Assembly: GCA_019312705.1 (NCBI GenBank)
Contig: JAFDCW010000014.1
Location: 1 to 18,008, forward strand
Direction of reading: 5' to 3'
Source of the DNA: Deltaproteobacteria bacterium
GTDB taxonomy: Bacteria > Myxococcota > Polyangia > Polyangiales > B10-G4
DNA length: 18,008 nucleotides
Shown here: positions 15,704 to 18,008 of the stretch, in pieces
How positions within the stretch are numbered: position 1 is the stretch's first letter
How the letters are laid out: each line of letters starts with the position of its first letter
Translations under genes and position numbers: made by a program
The notes under the pieces: model-generated
Databases searched by the model: none
What the model was told of the DNA's origin: nothing
Seen by the model: only the letters and a program-made list of their open reading frames with translations

Positions 15704-16159
15704 ATGGCAGGTCTCTTGCGAACTGGACGCGTCGAGGTCCCGGACCGGGTCATGGGCCGCCGCGGCCTCGGGGGCGCCGCCAAGGGCACCGCCCGAGCCG
15801 TCGCCGAGGCTCTCTTCACCACCGCGGACGGCCCTCCCCCGGCCGCCCGCCTCGACTGGCTCGTCGATGACCTCGACGACTTCATCGCCCAATCCGGGCC
15901 CCGGGCCGGCCGCGTCTTCGGCCTCTGCCTCTTCGCCATCAGCCTCCTCGGCCCTCTCCTGGCCCTCCGCCTCGTCCCGTTCCGGTGGCTCTCCCTCGCC
16001 ACTCGAACCCGGGCCCTCGAACGCATGGAGCGAAGCCCCTTCGCCCTCGCCCTCTTCGGCGCCAAAGCCCTCCTCTGCATCGTCTACTACGAGCACCCCG
16101 ACGCCGCCGCGACGGTCGGCTTCGACGGTACGTGCCTAACCGGCGAGCACAGCCAATGA
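15704..16159 (+). CDS. Small membrane-associated partner of the GMC oxidoreductase
   Basis: 151 residues, overlapping the GMC gene by 4 nt (ATGA at 16156-16159). The N-terminal half is hydrophilic and Arg/Ala-rich. One strong hydrophobic segment lies at about 72-92, followed by a helical R-x-R-ALERMERSPFA segment (101-114) and a shorter hydrophobic stretch (about 113-128) ending YYEHPDAAATVGFDG. The combination of an ER-x-S-type helix with YY-x-x-P-x5-(I/V)G-(Y/F)D is something I recall from small proteins encoded beside GMC oxidoreductases. It is reminiscent of gluconate-dehydrogenase-type small subunits, but I cannot confirm the family. It probably anchors or matures the dehydrogenase at the inner membrane. 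An internal Met at residue 17 is an alternative start. Confidence 0.72.
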   Translation: MAGLLRTGRVEVPDRVMGRRGLGGAAKGTARAVAEALFTTADGPPPAARLDWLVDDLDDFIAQSGPRAGRVFGLCLFAISLLGPLLALRLVPFRWLSLATRTRALERMERSPFALALFGAKALLCIVYYEHPDAAATVGFDGTCLTGEHSQ

Positions 16160-17691
16160 CCGCCGGCGACTACCACTCCATGCGCGACCACCAGGGCACC
16201 CTCGCCGTCTCCGCCGACGTGGTCATCGTCGGCTCCGGCGCCGGCGGTGCCGTGGTGGCCAAGGAGCTCGCCGAGAGCGGCCAGTCGGTCGTCGTCCTCG
16301 AAGAAGGCGCCCGGGTGACCCAGAAGGAGTACCGCGCCTTCCGCCCCAGCGAATCCCTCCGCCACATGTGGCGCGACGGAGCCCTCACCATCGCGATGGG
16401 CCTCGGCGGCACCCCGGCGGTAAACGTGACCATGGGTAAGGCCGTCGGCGGCTCGTCCGTTATCACCGGAGGCGTATGTTTTCGCATCCCCGAGGCCGTG
16501 CTGCACGAATGGACCACCGACCTCGGTCTGCGTGACTACGACGCGAAGGCGATGGAGCCGTTCTTCGAGCGCGTCGAAGAGGCGACCCACGTCGAAGAGG
16601 TCCCGGCCTCGATGCAGAGCCGGAGTTCGGCGCTCTTCGGCATCGGCGCCGAGAAGAAGGGCCTCTCCGTCGAGCCGATGCGCCGCAATACCGAAGGCTG
16701 CAACGGCTGCGGGCGCTGCAACTTCGGCTGCCCCCACGGCGCCAAACGGAGCGTCGACCTCAGCTATCTTCCGCAGGCGGTCCGCGACGGGGCCGACGTC
16801 TACTCCCACTGCCGCGTGGACCGCATCGTGATGAAGGGGCGCCGCGCCGTCGGCGTGCGCGGCCGGCTGCTCAATCGGCGCGGCGGACGGCGAGGGGACC
16901 GCTTCGAAGTGCACGCCAAGCGCGTCGTCGTCGCCTGCGGCGCCTGGCATACGCCGACCTTGCTCATCCGTAGCGGCATCGGGTCGCGCCGCCACGTCGG
17001 GCGCAACATGACGCTGCATCCAGGATTTCGCATGTTGGCCCGCTTCGACGAGCCGGTCCGCGGCTGGCGCGGCGCCCTCCAGAGCACGCATTCGAGCAGC
17101 CTCGAGAACGAAGGCATCACCCTCACCAGCCTCTTCGTGCCGACCGGGGTCCTCGGCGCGACGATGCCCGGAGTGGGCGTCGAGCACACGGACAACGCCC
17201 AGCACATCGGCCACCTCGCCATGTACGGCGGCATCATCCACGACCACGGCGGCGGCGGGCGCATCTACCCCGGCTTCGGTCGGGAGCCCTTCGTGACCTA
17301 CCGGATGACCAAAGAAGAGCTCGCGAGGATCCCGCGCCTGCTCAACGTGATGGCCGAGTCGTTCTTCGAGGCCGGCGCGAAAGAGGTCTTCCTGCCGGTC
17401 CTCGGCCTCCGGGGGCAGACCGCGGACCAACTGAAGAAGCTCGACCTCAGCCGAGTCCCCGGCCGCCAGATCGAATGCGCGTCCCAGCACCCCCTCGGCA
17501 GCGCGCAGATGGGTTCGAGCCCCGACCGCGGCGCCACCGACGAAAACGGCAAGGTGTGGGACACCGAGCAGCTCTACGTGACCGATGGCAGCATCTTGCC
17601 CACTAGCCTCGGCGTGAACCCGCAGCTCGCCATCATGGCCATCGCGACGAGGGTCGCCACGCGCATGCGCGACGACGCCCTGCCCACCTGA
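16156..17691 (+). CDS. GMC-family FAD-dependent oxidoreductase with ferredoxin-like Cys cluster
   Basis: 511 residues from ATG 16156, fixed by overlap with the upstream stop. The FAD-binding Rossmann motif is ADVVIVGSGAGG (20-31) with an acidic strand end (Glu49/Glu50). GKAVGGSSVITGG (94-106) is the second GMC flavin-contact block. Cys182-x2-Cys185-x2-Cys188-x3-Cys192-Pro follows, then GAKRSVDLSYLPQA. The C-terminal GMC domain has QHPLGSAQMG with His445, VTDGSILPTSLGVNPQ with Asn488, and a final helix. His445/Asn488 are the expected catalytic pair for oxidising an alcohol or sugar. The Cys block is also found in my recollection of cholesterol-oxidase-like and fatty-alcohol-oxidase-like GMC members. 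No Tat or Sec signal is seen, so with the partner protein it is probably at the cytoplasmic face of the membrane. The electron acceptor is unknown. Confidence 0.93.
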   Translation: MTAGDYHSMRDHQGTLAVSADVVIVGSGAGGAVVAKELAESGQSVVVLEEGARVTQKEYRAFRPSESLRHMWRDGALTIAMGLGGTPAVNVTMGKAVGGSSVITGGVCFRIPEAVLHEWTTDLGLRDYDAKAMEPFFERVEEATHVEEVPASMQSRSSALFGIGAEKKGLSVEPMRRNTEGCNGCGRCNFGCPHGAKRSVDLSYLPQAVRDGADVYSHCRVDRIVMKGRRAVGVRGRLLNRRGGRRGDRFEVHAKRVVVACGAWHTPTLLIRSGIGSRRHVGRNMTLHPGFRMLARFDEPVRGWRGALQSTHSSSLENEGITLTSLFVPTGVLGATMPGVGVEHTDNAQHIGHLAMYGGIIHDHGGGGRIYPGFGREPFVTYRMTKEELARIPRLLNVMAESFFEAGAKEVFLPVLGLRGQTADQLKKLDLSRVPGRQIECASQHPLGSAQMGSSPDRGATDENGKVWDTEQLYVTDGSILPTSLGVNPQLAIMAIATRVATRMRDDALPT

Positions 17692-17756
17692 ACAGCATCG
17701 CCTGGAGCGCGATACCCGGCGCGATCTCGCCCCGCTTCCTGCGCTGCCTGCTCACC

Positions 17757-17762
17757 TATAAA
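17757..17762 (+). promoter_or_regulatory. TATAAA, possible -10 upstream of mutM
   Basis: TATAAA is the best -10 match in the 144-bp gap between the GMC stop and mutM, but no -35 is recognisable at 16-18 nt, and it would give a leader of about 70 nt without a Shine-Dalgarno. A second candidate, GATACT at 17823-17828, lies 7 nt before the mutM GTG and would give a leaderless mRNA. Nothing else is seen in 17692-17835, including no terminator with a T-run. Confidence 0.25.
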
Positions 17763-17835
17763 GATGGGCTCCGCGGGCTGCTCGGAACCGGGACGACCTC
17801 GCTTGGGTCTCACGCACCATGCGATACTGTTGAAC

Positions 17836-18008
17836 GTGCCCGAGCTCCCCGAAGTCGAAATCGCCGCTCGGGTCGTGCGCGCATGCCTCGAGGGCCACGC
17901 CCTCGACCGGGTCACGGTTCACGACGCGCGAATTGTACGAAAGCAGAGCAAGGCGGCGTTTCGGAAGGCGGTCGTTGGACGGACGGTGCGATCGGTAGAT
18001 CGCCGGGG
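17836..18008 (+). CDS. mutM: MutM/Fpg, formamidopyrimidine-DNA glycosylase (5' part only)
   Basis: Fpg removes 8-oxoguanine and formamidopyrimidines from DNA and cleaves the backbone by beta,delta-elimination. The frame begins GTG-CCC-GAG-CTC-CCC-GAA-GTC-GAA, i.e. (M)PELPEVE, the invariant N-terminus in which Pro2 (exposed after Met removal) is the Schiff-base nucleophile and Glu3 is catalytic. The following 50 residues (E-I-A-A-R-V-V-R, then D-x-VTVHDARIVRK, F-x-KAVVGRTV-x-S-V-x-RRG) fit the first strands of the family. About 57 of the usual ~270 codons lie inside the window. Pro2 must follow the initiator, so GTG 17836 is the only sensible start. No Shine-Dalgarno is visible. Confidence 0.94.
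   Translation, partial: MPELPEVEIAARVVRACLEGHALDRVTVHDARIVRKQSKAAFRKAVVGRTVRSVDRR

Noticed and set aside
16087..17490. 467-codon minus-strand open frame
   Set aside because: Antisense to the GMC oxidoreductase, which has full FAD and catalytic motifs.
17692..17835. Intrinsic terminator after the GMC gene
   Set aside because: GC-rich stretches are present, but no stable hairpin followed by a T-run was found.

Overview
The window is very GC-rich and gene-dense, with strong G/C bias at codon third positions. It carries several features common in Myxococcota (myxobacteria and relatives; Polyangiales/Sandaracinaceae-type lineages are the best guess). These are a Hanks-type Ser/Thr kinase with an N-terminal zinc ribbon and extracytoplasmic beta-sandwich domains, a partner with repeated TMLGM motifs, and lipoproteins with D/S/A-rich linkers and myxobacterial-style Cys motifs (C-x-DG-x2-NG-x-ET-x2-DCGG). 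The taxonomic call is an inference from protein style; no rRNA or tRNA gene was seen. I see no insertion sequence, prophage or CRISPR array.

Layout. (1) Positions 1-6211, minus strand: a tightly coupled four-gene operon. Its order is a zinc-ribbon/TMLGM-repeat membrane protein, a zinc-ribbon Ser/Thr kinase, a secreted PQQ-type beta-propeller, then queA (tRNA queuosine synthesis, cut by the window edge). Neighbouring genes overlap by 4 nt, 4 nt, or are 3 nt apart. (2) 6332-7369, plus: a lipoprotein. (3) 7410-7559: a hexanucleotide (GGGAAC/GGCCCC) tandem array in the convergent gap before dapB. (4) 7581-9304, minus: dapA-dapB, the first two committed steps of lysine/diaminopimelate synthesis, with a GTGA overlap. 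(5) 9370-11067, plus: a DUF4126-like multi-pass membrane protein with a soluble domain and two further membrane segments. (6) 11088-11918, minus: an SRAP/YedK/HMCES-type protein for abasic-site crosslinking, divergent from (7) an MBL-fold hydrolase, 11945-12757. (8) 12963-13940: a Cys-rich lipoprotein with a TSP1-like segment, followed by a four-helix membrane protein, 13988-14437. (9) 14460-15647, minus: tyrA, a fused chorismate mutase/prephenate dehydrogenase. (10) 15704-17691, plus: a small partner protein plus a GMC oxidoreductase with a ferredoxin-like Cys cluster. (11) 17836 to the window end: the 5' part of mutM/fpg.

Most of the window is ordinary housekeeping: queA, dapAB, tyrA, mutM and SRAP. 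The best candidate for an undescribed system is the first operon. It encodes a transmembrane kinase, a transmembrane protein with four identically spaced Thr-containing repeats on the same cytoplasmic side, and an exported propeller. They could form a kinase / phospho-acceptor scaffold / envelope sensor module, though this is an inference and no phosphorylation can be read from sequence. A second pattern is that nearly all non-operonic genes lack a visible Shine-Dalgarno and have a -10-like hexamer about 6-12 nt before the start codon. This suggests widespread leaderless or near-leaderless transcripts.
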